Positions 41,482 to 49,990 of a DNA stretch of 64,000 nt are shown here, in pieces. The position numbers were made by a program, and so were the translations under genes. The number at the start of each line of letters is the position of its first letter. The first letter of the stretch is position 1. The notes beneath the pieces were generated by a model. The model was not told the DNA's origin. It did not search any database and saw nothing but the letters and a program-made list of their open reading frames with translations. This DNA comes from Actinomycetes bacterium (GTDB taxonomy: Bacteria; Actinomycetota; Acidimicrobiia; Acidimicrobiales; RAAP-2): contig JAJZBX010000005.1 in the NCBI GenBank assembly GCA_021846325.1, positions 62,001 to 126,000 on the forward strand, written 5' to 3'.

Positions 41482-41640
41482 CGGGGCTCGCGAACCGGGC
41501 GGCGTGACACCAACGGCCGCGATCACGCCGGCGACCGTGGGCTGACCGCATTCGACAACTCGCCAACTCGCCGAGGATCTCGTAGGGCGCGCCTATGGCG
41601 GCCGGCGGCGACGCGGTCTGGCCCCGAAGGTCGCCGAACC

Positions 41641-42171
41641 CTACCGCGGTGGCGCGACCCCAAAGTTCTCGGGCATCTGAACCGCGACGACCTCGCCGGT
41701 CACCGTCGCCGACCCGTCCACCCACACCGTCGACGCGATGGTCACGCGCCGTCCCTTGATCTGGGTAAAGTCACCGCGAATCTCCAGCGACGGACCCAGC
41801 GGCGTGGGCTGCGCGAAACGAACCGATAGCGTGCCCGTCACGAATCGGAAGGCCGGTGAGGTGTCCATCGCGCGATCCTCGGCACGGTACATCGCCGCCG
41901 CGGCGGTACCGGTGCTGTGGCAGTCGATAAGCGACGCGATGAGACCGCCGTACACGTAGCCGGGAACGGCGGTGTGAAATGGCGCCGGCGTGAAGTGGGT
42001 CAGGCTCTGGTCGCCGTCCCACACCGTTTGAACGCGGTAGCCGTGCTCGTTGAGACGCCCGCAGCCGTAGCAATGGGCCACGTGTTCCGGGTAGTAGTCC
42101 TGAAAGGCTCGCACGCGTCCACCGATCGTTTGCCGAGGCGATCGTAGCGCCCGGTCATCGCCGGCCGACAT
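41641..42171 (-). CDS. PaaI-like hotdog-fold thioesterase
   Basis: 176 residues. AHCYGCGRLNEHGYRVQTVW and VPGYVYGGLIASLIDCHSTG (catalytic-helix region) then RFVTGTLSVRFAQPTPLGPS fit PaaI/DUF4442-type acyl-CoA thioesterases. Substrate unknown. It is a single gene, facing the TrmO-like gene. Confidence 0.85.
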   Translation of the reverse strand: MSAGDDRALRSPRQTIGGRVRAFQDYYPEHVAHCYGCGRLNEHGYRVQTVWDGDQSLTHFTPAPFHTAVPGYVYGGLIASLIDCHSTGTAAAAMYRAEDRAMDTSPAFRFVTGTLSVRFAQPTPLGPSLEIRGDFTQIKGRRVTIASTVWVDGSATVTGEVVAVQMPENFGVAPPR

Positions 42172-42201
42172 TGGACGACCTTGCCCGTGCGTAACGAGGC
42201 G

Positions 42202-43134
42202 TCAGCGACGCCGGGCTTCGAGAAAGGCGTCGATGCCCGCCCTGGTCGGCGCCGTCGCCGGGCCGCGCGCCGCGATGGCCATCGCCGCCGCGGCGTTGGC
42301 GCGTCTGGCGGCCTCGAGCGTCGGGGTGCCGCGCGCGAGCTCGGCGAGCAGGACACCGTTGTGAGCGTCGCCGGCGCCGTTCGTGTCGATGACCTCGGTG
42401 TCAAAGGACGCCACGCGCTCAACGCCACGCTCGACGACGAGGCAGCCCGAGGCGCCGTCGTGGACGATGACGCCCCGGTGCACTCGCGTGCGCAACTCGG
42501 CCGCCGCGCTCGGCGTCGAGTCGAGTCCGCTGAGTGCTCGGCACTCGCCCGCGCTGGCGAGCAGCCAGTCGGTGCGAGCCAATACCCGCGCGAGGGTGGC
42601 CGGTTCGCTGTCGAGCACGCGAGCCCCGGGGTCCAGGGCGACCACGGCGTCACCCGTGACCGAGTCCAGCCACGGTGCGATGACCGCCGCCAGTTCGGGG
42701 TGCGCGAGGTTGTACCCCGACAGGTAGACGTAGTCCCCCGGCCGCACCTCGAGGGCGTCGAGTGTGTCGCGCCGCAGTCCCAGCTCCGCTCCCGGTGCCG
42801 TGATGAAGGTCCGCTCACCCGCCTGGTCGATCACGACGACGCAGACCCCGAGGTCGTCATCGCCGTCGTCACCACCGGGCACCCCAATGCCTTCGGACTG
42901 CAGCGCGTCGCGCGCGAGGCTGGCGAACGGGCCCGCGCCGAGCCGACCACCGTAGATCGTCGCCATGCCTTGACGCGCGGCCGCGGCGAGCACGTTGAAG
43001 CCACCACCGGGCGTCACCAGGGATGCCTCGCTTCGCACGTCACCACCGCGCGAGGGCAGCGCGACGACGCGCAGCGTCAGGTCGATCAGTACGCTGTCGA
43101 GGACTACGAGCCGGGGCCGCACCGCGCTAGTCAT
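42202..43134 (-). CDS. PfkB-family carbohydrate kinase
   Basis: 310 residues. PGGGFNVLAAAARQGMATIY (signature 1) and FDTEVIDTNGAGDAHNGVLL (signature 2 with catalytic Asp) define a ribokinase-fold sugar kinase. Substrate is not predictable; the second signature has DTNGAGDAHNG rather than the usual DTxGAGDxFxG, a change common in some sugar kinases. ATG 43134 lies inside the last codons of the upstream hydrolase, an 8-base overlap. Confidence 0.87.
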   Translation of the reverse strand: MTSAVRPRLVVLDSVLIDLTLRVVALPSRGGDVRSEASLVTPGGGFNVLAAAARQGMATIYGGRLGAGPFASLARDALQSEGIGVPGGDDGDDDLGVCVVVIDQAGERTFITAPGAELGLRRDTLDALEVRPGDYVYLSGYNLAHPELAAVIAPWLDSVTGDAVVALDPGARVLDSEPATLARVLARTDWLLASAGECRALSGLDSTPSAAAELRTRVHRGVIVHDGASGCLVVERGVERVASFDTEVIDTNGAGDAHNGVLLAELARGTPTLEAARRANAAAAMAIAARGPATAPTRAGIDAFLEARRR

Positions 43135-44023
43135 GCTGAGCGAGAAAGTCGCCGACCACCTCGAGGTAACGCTCGGTTTCCTCAATGAAGGGCATGTGGC
43201 TCGAGTGTTGGAATATCTCCCAGCGCACGTCGTCGATCCGATCGAAGAACGGCTGGACGACGGCAGGGGTGGCCTCGTCGAAGTGGCCCGACGCGAGCAG
43301 CGTCGGCGCGTCAATGCGATCGAGGCGGTCGATGATCGACCACGTGCGCAGACTGCCGATGCAGAGGAACTCGTTGGGCCCGTTCATCGTCTGGTAGACC
43401 GTTGGGTCATCGGCGACCTGCGCCATCGAGGCGAGGACTTCGGGCGGGTTGGGGATGACGCGACAGACGTGGCGGTCGTAGAAGACCTGCGTCGCTTCGA
43501 CGTACGCCGGGTCGTCGGTCGTGTTGTCCGCTTCGTGTCGATCGAGGGTCTCGCGCACGCCGGCGGGCAGATCACGACGAAGTCGCTTTGCCTCAGCGAC
43601 CCACAGGTCCATCGACGCCGGCGAATTGCTGATCACCAGCGACGCGAGCCCCGCGGGCCGATTTACGGCGTGCTCGGCCGCGAGCATGCCTCCCCACGAT
43701 TGACCAAGGAGGTGATAGCGATCGACGCACAACGCGTCGAGCAGGTTCGCCAGTTCGTCGAGAAAGAGCTGAACCGTCCAAAAGTCCGCACCGCGACCAC
43801 GCAGGTGCGTCGAGCGTCCACAACCGACCTGGTCGTAGTGGATGACGGGCCGACCGGCCGCGGCGAGATTCGCCAGGTTGAGCAGGTAGTCGTGTGCGGC
43901 GCCCGGACCACCGTGCAAGACCACCAGGGGAATCGCGCCACCGTCGAGGTCACCGGTGACTCGGTACCAGGTCTCATGGGACCCGAAGGGAACGGTACCG
44001 GCGTGCGACGCGTCGAGGGCCAT
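43127..44023 (-). CDS. Proline iminopeptidase-like alpha/beta hydrolase
   Basis: 298 residues. The oxyanion-hole motif VVLHGGPGAAHDYLLNLANL and nucleophile elbow LLGQSWGGMLAAEHAV are those of the S33 proline iminopeptidases and related amide hydrolases. Catalytic His lies in FQHSSHMPFIEE near the end, Asp in GHFDEATP. Removes N-terminal Pro from peptides or cleaves a related small amide. A TAGGGT hexamer (44035-44030) lies 6 bases before ATG 44023, so this is a leaderless first gene of a two-gene unit with the PfkB kinase. Confidence 0.9.
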   Translation of the reverse strand: MALDASHAGTVPFGSHETWYRVTGDLDGGAIPLVVLHGGPGAAHDYLLNLANLAAAGRPVIHYDQVGCGRSTHLRGRGADFWTVQLFLDELANLLDALCVDRYHLLGQSWGGMLAAEHAVNRPAGLASLVISNSPASMDLWVAEAKRLRRDLPAGVRETLDRHEADNTTDDPAYVEATQVFYDRHVCRVIPNPPEVLASMAQVADDPTVYQTMNGPNEFLCIGSLRTWSIIDRLDRIDAPTLLASGHFDEATPAVVQPFFDRIDDVRWEIFQHSSHMPFIEETERYLEVVGDFLAQHD

Positions 44024-44186
44024 GGCGTGACCCTACCCGACTGTCCGCTGAGGGGGCGCCGCGAACGCACCGGCGATTTTTAGCCAGACATTACGTTTCG
44101 CGCCCTCGGGCGCGCAACGAGGTTGCTAGCGTTGCTGAGAACAGTTGCGACCATTCGGTCAACGATGCACGAGGCGCTGGTCCCCC

Positions 44187-44822
44187 ATGGCACGACGAAC
44201 TCCCCAACACGCGCGCCCCCGCGTTCGTCCCCGGTCGCGCACCGGCGGGGTCGAGGGCAACGCCCGATTCACCAGCTCCTTCGCCGCGGTCATCTTCATA
44301 CTGCTGTTCGTCGAGGGCGTGACGATCGTGAGCATCCGCTCGTTGCTCACCCCGCACGTCTTCATCGGTGTCTTGCTCATCCCCCCGGTGCTGATGAAAA
44401 TTGGCTCGACGACGTGGCGAATGCTCAAGTACTACACCGGTAGTCGCGAGTATCGGCTGAAGGGTCCGCCCGCGCCACTGCTGCGCCTGCTCGGTCCGGT
44501 GCTCGTCGTCTTGACGATCGTGATGCTGCTTTCGGGTGTGGGCCTCGTGGTCGGGGCACCCGTCTCGTCACGCCCGCTGCTCTTCACGATTCACCGCGCC
44601 TCGTTCGTCCTGTGGTTCGGCGCTATGGCGATCCACGTCCTCGGCCACGCCATCGACACGGCCCGCTTCGCCCCGCGCGACTGGATTGCCTACACGCGTC
44701 GCCAGGTCCGCGGCGCATCGGCTCGCCAGTGGTCACTGGGCGCGTCGCTCGTCCTGGGCGCCATCGCCGCGGCCATTATCACGCCCTACGCCGCCAACTG
44801 GCACGCCGCCTTCTTCGGCTGA
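44187..44822 (+). CDS. Integral membrane protein, cytochrome b561/DUF4405-like
   Basis: 211 residues with about five helices. LTPHVFIGVLLIPPVLMKIG, FTIHRASFVLWFGAMAIHVL and HVLGHAID have His positions on helices that could bind haem, as in membrane b-type cytochromes, but I cannot confirm a haem site. Basic Pro-rich N-terminus. ATG 44187 chosen as the nearest start before the first helix. Confidence 0.65.
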   Translation: MARRTPQHARPRVRPRSRTGGVEGNARFTSSFAAVIFILLFVEGVTIVSIRSLLTPHVFIGVLLIPPVLMKIGSTTWRMLKYYTGSREYRLKGPPAPLLRLLGPVLVVLTIVMLLSGVGLVVGAPVSSRPLLFTIHRASFVLWFGAMAIHVLGHAIDTARFAPRDWIAYTRRQVRGASARQWSLGASLVLGAIAAAIITPYAANWHAAFFG

Positions 44823-44824
44823 CG

Positions 44825-45598
44825 CTACGGCGCGACGAGGGGTACCGACGCGCCCGGCTCAATGGCGACGACCCGCGTTTGGCCACCTCGATCACTGAGG
44901 TGGCGCACCACCTCGTCGGGCGTACCCGCGAGCAGCGGGAACGTGCCGTAGTGGATCGGCGTGAAGCGGGCCACCCCGAGCAGGCCGAGGGCGTAGGCGG
45001 CCTCGCGCGGACCCATGTTGTAGTGGCCGTCGATCGGCATCAGCGCGATCTCGGGCGCGTAGAGCTCGCGGATGATCGCCATGTCGCCGAACACGTTCGT
45101 GTCGCCTGAGACGTAGACCGGTCCGCCGCCGCCAACCGGCAGGTGCGCCACGAACCCCACCGGATTGCCTCCGTAGATAGAGGGCAGGCCGTCGCCCGCG
45201 GCGACGCCGCACGAGTGGTCGGCCCCCACCATGGTGAGCGCCACGTCACCGACGTGCACCGTGCCGCCCTTGTTCATCTCGAGGAGATTCGTCACGCCCT
45301 GGGTCGCAAAATAGGCCGCCATCTCAGGAACGCAGACGATGGTCGCCCCGGTCTCGAGCACCACCGGCACCGCGGACCCCATGTGATCGAAGTGACCGTG
45401 GGTCACCGCGATGACGTCGATCGGACCGAGAGCCTCGAGCGTGACTGGACTCTTCGGATTCTCGAGCCACGGATCGAAGAGCACTCGGGTGCCCGTCGCG
45501 GTGGTCATGAGCACGCTCGCGTGGCCGAGCCACGTGAGCGAACCGGGAACCGCGTACTCACCGACGGCGACTGCCGCGTCACTCAATGTCGTTGTCAT
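44825..45598 (-). CDS. UPF0173-type metal-dependent hydrolase (MBL fold)
   Basis: 257 residues from ATG 45598 (GGGG 5 bases upstream; GTG 45604 would add two). Metallo-beta-lactamase-fold zinc sites are in order: TWLGHASVLM, VIAVTHGHFDHMGSAVPV (HxHxDH), GADHSCG, YVSGDTNVFGDM (Asp ligand) and FTPIHYGTFPLLAG. The family (UPF0173, UlaG-like) has few known substrates. Convergent with the membrane protein, with two bases between stops. Confidence 0.9.
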   Translation of the reverse strand: MTTTLSDAAVAVGEYAVPGSLTWLGHASVLMTTATGTRVLFDPWLENPKSPVTLEALGPIDVIAVTHGHFDHMGSAVPVVLETGATIVCVPEMAAYFATQGVTNLLEMNKGGTVHVGDVALTMVGADHSCGVAAGDGLPSIYGGNPVGFVAHLPVGGGGPVYVSGDTNVFGDMAIIRELYAPEIALMPIDGHYNMGPREAAYALGLLGVARFTPIHYGTFPLLAGTPDEVVRHLSDRGGQTRVVAIEPGASVPLVAP

Positions 45599-45690
45599 GT
45601 TCACCCCTAATCGTCTCGAAATTCACGACAAGGCCCACCGTAGCGGACGTCTCGCGCGCGAGCCTACAGTTGGCGTTCGAGGAGGCTTTC

Positions 45691-46029
45691 ATGCTTGTCA
45701 CGACCACGAATGATGTGGCCGACCACCGGATCGTCAAGGTGCTCGGCGAAGTCAACGGGCTCACCGTGCACACCCGAAACGTTGGCGCACAGCTCGGCGC
45801 GACGTTCAAGGCGCTCGGCGGTGGCGAGTTGCGCGGACTGACCAAACAGCTCCAGCAGTCGCGCGCCGAAGCCCTCGAACGGATGTCCGACAATGCCCGG
45901 GACATGGGCGCCAACGCCGTCATCGCGATGCGTTACGACTCCAACGAGCTGGCCAACACGTTCCAGGAGATTCTCGCCTACGGCACGGCGGTGGTGATCG
46001 AGCCACTAGCCGCGGGCGCTACCGGATGA
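45691..46029 (+). CDS. YbjQ-family (UPF0145) protein
   Basis: 112 residues, one full YbjQ domain: MLVTTTNDVADHRIVKVLGE, QSRAEALERMSDNARDMGAN, AVIAMRYDSNEL and QEILAYGTAVVIEP. YbjQ proteins form ring-shaped pentamers and are labelled heavy-metal-binding on thin evidence. GGAGG stands 5 bases before ATG 45691. Its stop overlaps the NAD(P)HX repair gene start. The window contains a separate operon of YbjQ-derived proteins at 56044-58920. Confidence 0.9.
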   Translation: MLVTTTNDVADHRIVKVLGEVNGLTVHTRNVGAQLGATFKALGGGELRGLTKQLQQSRAEALERMSDNARDMGANAVIAMRYDSNELANTFQEILAYGTAVVIEPLAAGATG

Positions 46030-47327
46030 TTCCGATACTCACGACCGAGGCGATGCGACGCGCCGACGCGCGCGCGGTGGCTCGGCGCGGGGTGGACGCG
46101 CTGGTGCGCGACGCCGGGACCGCCATCGCACTCGTCGCGATCTCCCAGTTGCGTGCCACCTACGGTGCGCGCGTCGCCGTCCTGGTCGGCCCCGGCCTCA
46201 ATGGTGCCGACGGCCGCGTCGCCGCTGAACAGCTGGCCCGGCGCGGCGCCCGCGTCGACACCGTGGAAGTCGCCCACCAACCAGCCTCCTTACGTGGTTA
46301 CGACCTGGTCATCGACGCCGCCTTTGGACTCGGCTGCTCGCGCGCCTACCGGGCACCGCACGTCGCCCCGACCACCACGGTCGTCGCGGCGGACCTCCCG
46401 TCCGGGGTGAACGCCGACACCGGCGAGGTCCTCGGCCAACCGCTCAAGGCCCACGTCACCGTTGCCCTGGGGGCGCTCAAACCGGCTCACCTGACGGGCC
46501 ACGCCGCGGCGTACGTCGGAGAACTGCGCGTCGCGAACCTCGGCATCGCCTGCGACGGCGACGACGGGCTCGTCGAATTCGCCGACCTCGCGGGCTTCGT
46601 GCGCTGGAGCCGCGACGACCACAAGTGGGACCACGCCATCGACGTCATCGCGGGGTCGGCGCTCATGCCCGGCGCGGCGGACCTCGTGACGCGCGGCGCC
46701 CTGGCGGGCGGAGCTTCGATGATCCGACTGACCAGCCGCGACGACGTGGCGTCGCTGGTGGCGATCGCCAGTGAAGTCGTTCGCACCAGTGGGCCACCGG
46801 ACCGGCGAAGTCGGGCGATCGTCGCTGGTCCGGGCCTCGGCAGCGACGCGGCCGCTTGGCTCGCGACCAAACTGGGCGACGTGAGCGTTCCCGTCGTGCT
46901 CGACGCCGACGGGCTCGACGAGCGCGTCCTCAGCGTGCGCCGCGACGAACCCTGGGTCCTCACCCCGCACGACGGCGAGTACGAGCGGATCGTGGGCTCG
47001 AGCCCGCCGGCCGACCGGTTCGAGGCCGCTCGGGCACTCGCTCGTTCTTCCGGCTGCGTCACGCTGCTCAAGGGGCCCACGACCGTGGTCGCCCACCCCG
47101 ACGGGCGACTGCGCGTCATTCAGTCCGGGACCAGCGCGCTCGCGACCGCGGGGACCGGTGACGTTCTCGCTGGACTCATCGGCGCGAGCATCGCTCGCGG
47201 CCACGATCCGCTCGACGCCGCGGCGCTCGGCGCCTTCATCCACGGCGCCGCGGGCGCCCGGCTGACCCGTTACGCCCGGTCTTCGGATCTGCCCGACGCC
47301 ATCGCTCGCGTACTCGCGGACCTTTGA
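46026..47327 (+). CDS. nnrD: Bifunctional NAD(P)HX epimerase/dehydratase
   Basis: 433 residues. Repairs hydrated NADH and NADPH. N-terminal YjeF_N epimerase domain (1-200: ILTTEAMRRADARAVARRGV, VLVGPGLNGADGRVAAEQLA, ADLPSGVNADTG) and C-terminal ADP-dependent dehydratase (230-433: IVAGPGLGSDAAAWLATKLG, VVLDADGLDE, LLKGPTTVVAHPDG and GTSALATAGTGDVLAGLIGA with the catalytic Asp). In the epimerase glycine motif, GPGLNGADGR replaces GxGNNGGDG, a divergence that could affect that half. ATG overlaps the ybjQ stop. Confidence 0.92.
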   Translation: MIPILTTEAMRRADARAVARRGVDALVRDAGTAIALVAISQLRATYGARVAVLVGPGLNGADGRVAAEQLARRGARVDTVEVAHQPASLRGYDLVIDAAFGLGCSRAYRAPHVAPTTTVVAADLPSGVNADTGEVLGQPLKAHVTVALGALKPAHLTGHAAAYVGELRVANLGIACDGDDGLVEFADLAGFVRWSRDDHKWDHAIDVIAGSALMPGAADLVTRGALAGGASMIRLTSRDDVASLVAIASEVVRTSGPPDRRSRAIVAGPGLGSDAAAWLATKLGDVSVPVVLDADGLDERVLSVRRDEPWVLTPHDGEYERIVGSSPPADRFEAARALARSSGCVTLLKGPTTVVAHPDGRLRVIQSGTSALATAGTGDVLAGLIGASIARGHDPLDAAALGAFIHGAAGARLTRYARSSDLPDAIARVLADL

Positions 47328-47329
47328 CG

Positions 47330-48565
47330 CTAGCCGGCGGCCCCGATGTGGAAGTCGCGGCTGTGCTTGCGGATCTCGCGACGCGCGATCGTCATCTTGT
47401 GTACCTCGTCGGGTCCGTCGGCGATGCGCAGTGTTCGAACGCCCGCGTACATGTGCGCGAGCGGTGTGAACTGGGTGACCCCGGCCGCGCCGTGGACTTG
47501 AATAGCGCGGTCGATCACCTTCAGGGCCACGTTGGGTACCGCCACCTTGATGCCGGAGATCTCCGCCGCGGCGCCCTTGTTGCCGACCGTGTCCATGAGA
47601 TGGGCCGTGTGCAGGACGTACTCGCGCGCCATGTCGATCTCGATACGCGACTCGGCGATCCAGTCCTGGATCAGACCCTTGTGAGCGAGGCTCGATCCGA
47701 ACGTGTGACGCTCCAGCGACCTCGACACCATCAATGCCAGGGCCCGCTCGGCCACACCAATCGTGCGCATGCAGTGGTGGATCCGCCCCGGTCCGAGACG
47801 GGCCTGGGCGATCGCGAAGCCGCCACCCTCCTCACCGAGCAGGTTGTCAACCGGAACGCGAACGTCACGGTAGATGACTTCGGGGTGCCCACCGCGCTCG
47901 TCGTACCCAAAGACGTGAGGCTCCAGCCCAATCTCGACACCGGGGGACTCACGCGGCACGACGATCATTGACTGCTGACGGTGTCGAGGGCCGGTCGGGT
48001 CGGTCTTGCCCATCACGATGAGGACTTGGCACCGGGGCGACCGAGCGCCGCTGGAAAACCACTTGCGGCCATTCAAGACGTACTCGTCACCGTCGCGTTC
48101 GATCGACAGTCCAATGTTGGTGGCGTCGGACGACGCGACGTCGGGTTCGGTCATCGAGAAGGCGCTGCGAATCTCACCCGCGAGCAGCGGTGCCAGCCAG
48201 GTGGCCTTGACCCCTTCCGAGCCGTAAAGGTTGAGGATCTCCATGTTGCCGGTGTCGGGCGCGTTGCAGTTCATCGCTTCGGAGGCGAAATCGTAGCGTC
48301 CGAGTTGCTCCGAAATCGGCGCGTAGTCGAGATTCGACAGGGGCGTGCCCGGGCTGTCGGCGTTCAAGTGCGGCAGGAACAGGTTCCACAGGCCCCGCTC
48401 GAGGGCCTGTGCCTTCAGTCGGTCCAAGATGGGCGGGTAGCCGTCAATGCCGAGCTCGGCGAGTTGGGCGTAGTACGTCGCTTCACTCGGTTCGATCACG
48501 TGCTCGATGAACTGCCCTACCGACTCCTGCACCTCGAGTCCACGATCAGAGAACGCGTACGGCAC
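47330..48565 (-). CDS. Acyl-CoA dehydrogenase family protein
   Basis: 411 residues. FAD-binding motifs SAFSMTEPDVASSDATNIGL, KWFSSGARSPRCQVLIVMGK and a C-terminal GAAGVTQFTPLAHMYAGVRT where the usual G(G/A)xGYxxE...R lies. The N-terminal region and the TEPDVASSDAT motif match the long-chain ACAD11-like group. Start GTG 48565 after GAGGGG. Stops face the NAD(P)HX gene with 2 bases between. Confidence 0.9.
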   Translation of the reverse strand: MPYAFSDRGLEVQESVGQFIEHVIEPSEATYYAQLAELGIDGYPPILDRLKAQALERGLWNLFLPHLNADSPGTPLSNLDYAPISEQLGRYDFASEAMNCNAPDTGNMEILNLYGSEGVKATWLAPLLAGEIRSAFSMTEPDVASSDATNIGLSIERDGDEYVLNGRKWFSSGARSPRCQVLIVMGKTDPTGPRHRQQSMIVVPRESPGVEIGLEPHVFGYDERGGHPEVIYRDVRVPVDNLLGEEGGGFAIAQARLGPGRIHHCMRTIGVAERALALMVSRSLERHTFGSSLAHKGLIQDWIAESRIEIDMAREYVLHTAHLMDTVGNKGAAAEISGIKVAVPNVALKVIDRAIQVHGAAGVTQFTPLAHMYAGVRTLRIADGPDEVHKMTIARREIRKHSRDFHIGAAG

Positions 48566-48809
48566 TGGCCACCCCTCGTTGAAAAATCTCTCTCGCCCCC
48601 AGGCTAGTCAAGGCCCCACGAGCACACCGTCGGACCCGTCGCCCCGTCGGCGATCGGCCACGAGTGCGGCGCGAGTAGTGGGCCGGGCCGCGACGACGTC
48701 GGCCCGAAAGCCAGGCCACTCGCGTCGAAGGGGACTCGTGCGCACGATGGCGAGTAACCCGTCGTCGACGCTGAGCCCTCGCTCGTAGCGTCGCTGATAC
48801 GCTGCGGCC

Positions 48810-49955
48810 GTGCGCTTCTCTGACGAGCACGAGGCCTTTCGCGCCACAGTGCGCTCGCTCGTCGATCGAGAGATCAACCCCCACGTCGACGAGTGGGAGC
48901 GCGTCGGCGGCTTTCCCGCCCACGAGCTCTTTCCCCGACTCGCGCACTTCGGGCTCCTCGGACTCGAGTACGACCCGGCCTACGGTGGCGAAGCCGCGGA
49001 CCACTTCTTTACCTTGATCGCCTGCGAGGAGTACGGGCGAATCGGTGCCGCCGGCGTGGCGATGGCCATCGGGGTCCAAACGAGCATGGCCACGCCAGCC
49101 CTCGCGCGCTACGGATCCGAGGACTTGAAGCAGCGCTTTCTCGCCCCCGCGATCGCCGGTACGGCGGTGGCGGCCATCGCGGTGACCGAGCCCAACGCGG
49201 GATCCGACGTGGCGGCGATTACCACGCGCGCCGTGCGCGACGGCGACGAGTGGGTCATCAACGGTCAAAAGCTCTACATCACCAACGGCGTGCAGGCCGA
49301 CTGGATCTGCCTGCTCGCGCGCACCTCGGACGAGGGTGGGTATCGGGGCCTGTCACAGATCATCGTGCCGACCACCTCCCCCGGTTTTAGTGTTTCGCGC
49401 AAACTCGACAAGCTCGGTAACCGATCGTCGGACACCGCCGAGCTCGTCCTGGACGACGTGCGCGTGCCGGTGGACTACACGATCGGTACGTCCGGACGCG
49501 GCTTCGAACAACAGATGCGCCAATTCGTCATTGAGCGAATGACCGCCGCCTACACCATCGCGGGGCAGTGTCGCTACGCGCTGCAGCGCACGCGCGACTA
49601 CCTCGTCGAGCGCTCGGCGTTCGGCCAGCCCCTCGCGGCCAAGCAGTACGTGGCCTTTCGCCTCGCCGAGCTGTCCGCCCGCGTGGATCTCCTGGTGAGT
49701 CACAATCGCCAGTGCGCCGTTGACCTCATGGCCGGTGAGGACGTCACCCGCATGGCGACCGTGGCCAAACTCACCGCCGGACGCCTCGCGCGCGACGTGG
49801 CCGATCTGTGCCTGCAGTTTCACGGCGGCGTGGGGTACATGGAGGAGGTCTGGACCGCGAGGTTCTTTCGCGACATGCGCCTCTCGTCGATCGGCGGCGG
49901 CGCCGATGAGGTCATGCTGCTGGTGCTCGCCAGACTGGACGGCTTTCCCGTCTGA
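48810..49955 (+). CDS. Acyl-CoA dehydrogenase (short/medium-chain type)
   Basis: 381 residues. Full set of signatures: VAAIAVTEPNAGSDVAAITT, YITNGVQADWICLLARTSDE, ERMTAAYTIAGQCRYALQRT, and QFHGGVGYMEEVWTARFFRD with the catalytic base region. Oxidises an acyl-CoA; electrons go to ETF. GTG 48810 is 6 bases after a TACGCT hexamer (48798-48803), as at two other genes here. Followed 35 bases later by an acyl-CoA synthetase, so a small fatty-acid or organic-acid degradation unit. Confidence 0.94.
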   Translation: MRFSDEHEAFRATVRSLVDREINPHVDEWERVGGFPAHELFPRLAHFGLLGLEYDPAYGGEAADHFFTLIACEEYGRIGAAGVAMAIGVQTSMATPALARYGSEDLKQRFLAPAIAGTAVAAIAVTEPNAGSDVAAITTRAVRDGDEWVINGQKLYITNGVQADWICLLARTSDEGGYRGLSQIIVPTTSPGFSVSRKLDKLGNRSSDTAELVLDDVRVPVDYTIGTSGRGFEQQMRQFVIERMTAAYTIAGQCRYALQRTRDYLVERSAFGQPLAAKQYVAFRLAELSARVDLLVSHNRQCAVDLMAGEDVTRMATVAKLTAGRLARDVADLCLQFHGGVGYMEEVWTARFFRDMRLSSIGGGADEVMLLVLARLDGFPV

Positions 49956-49990
49956 GCCGATGGGCGCCACGCAAACGAAGGGAGCACTCA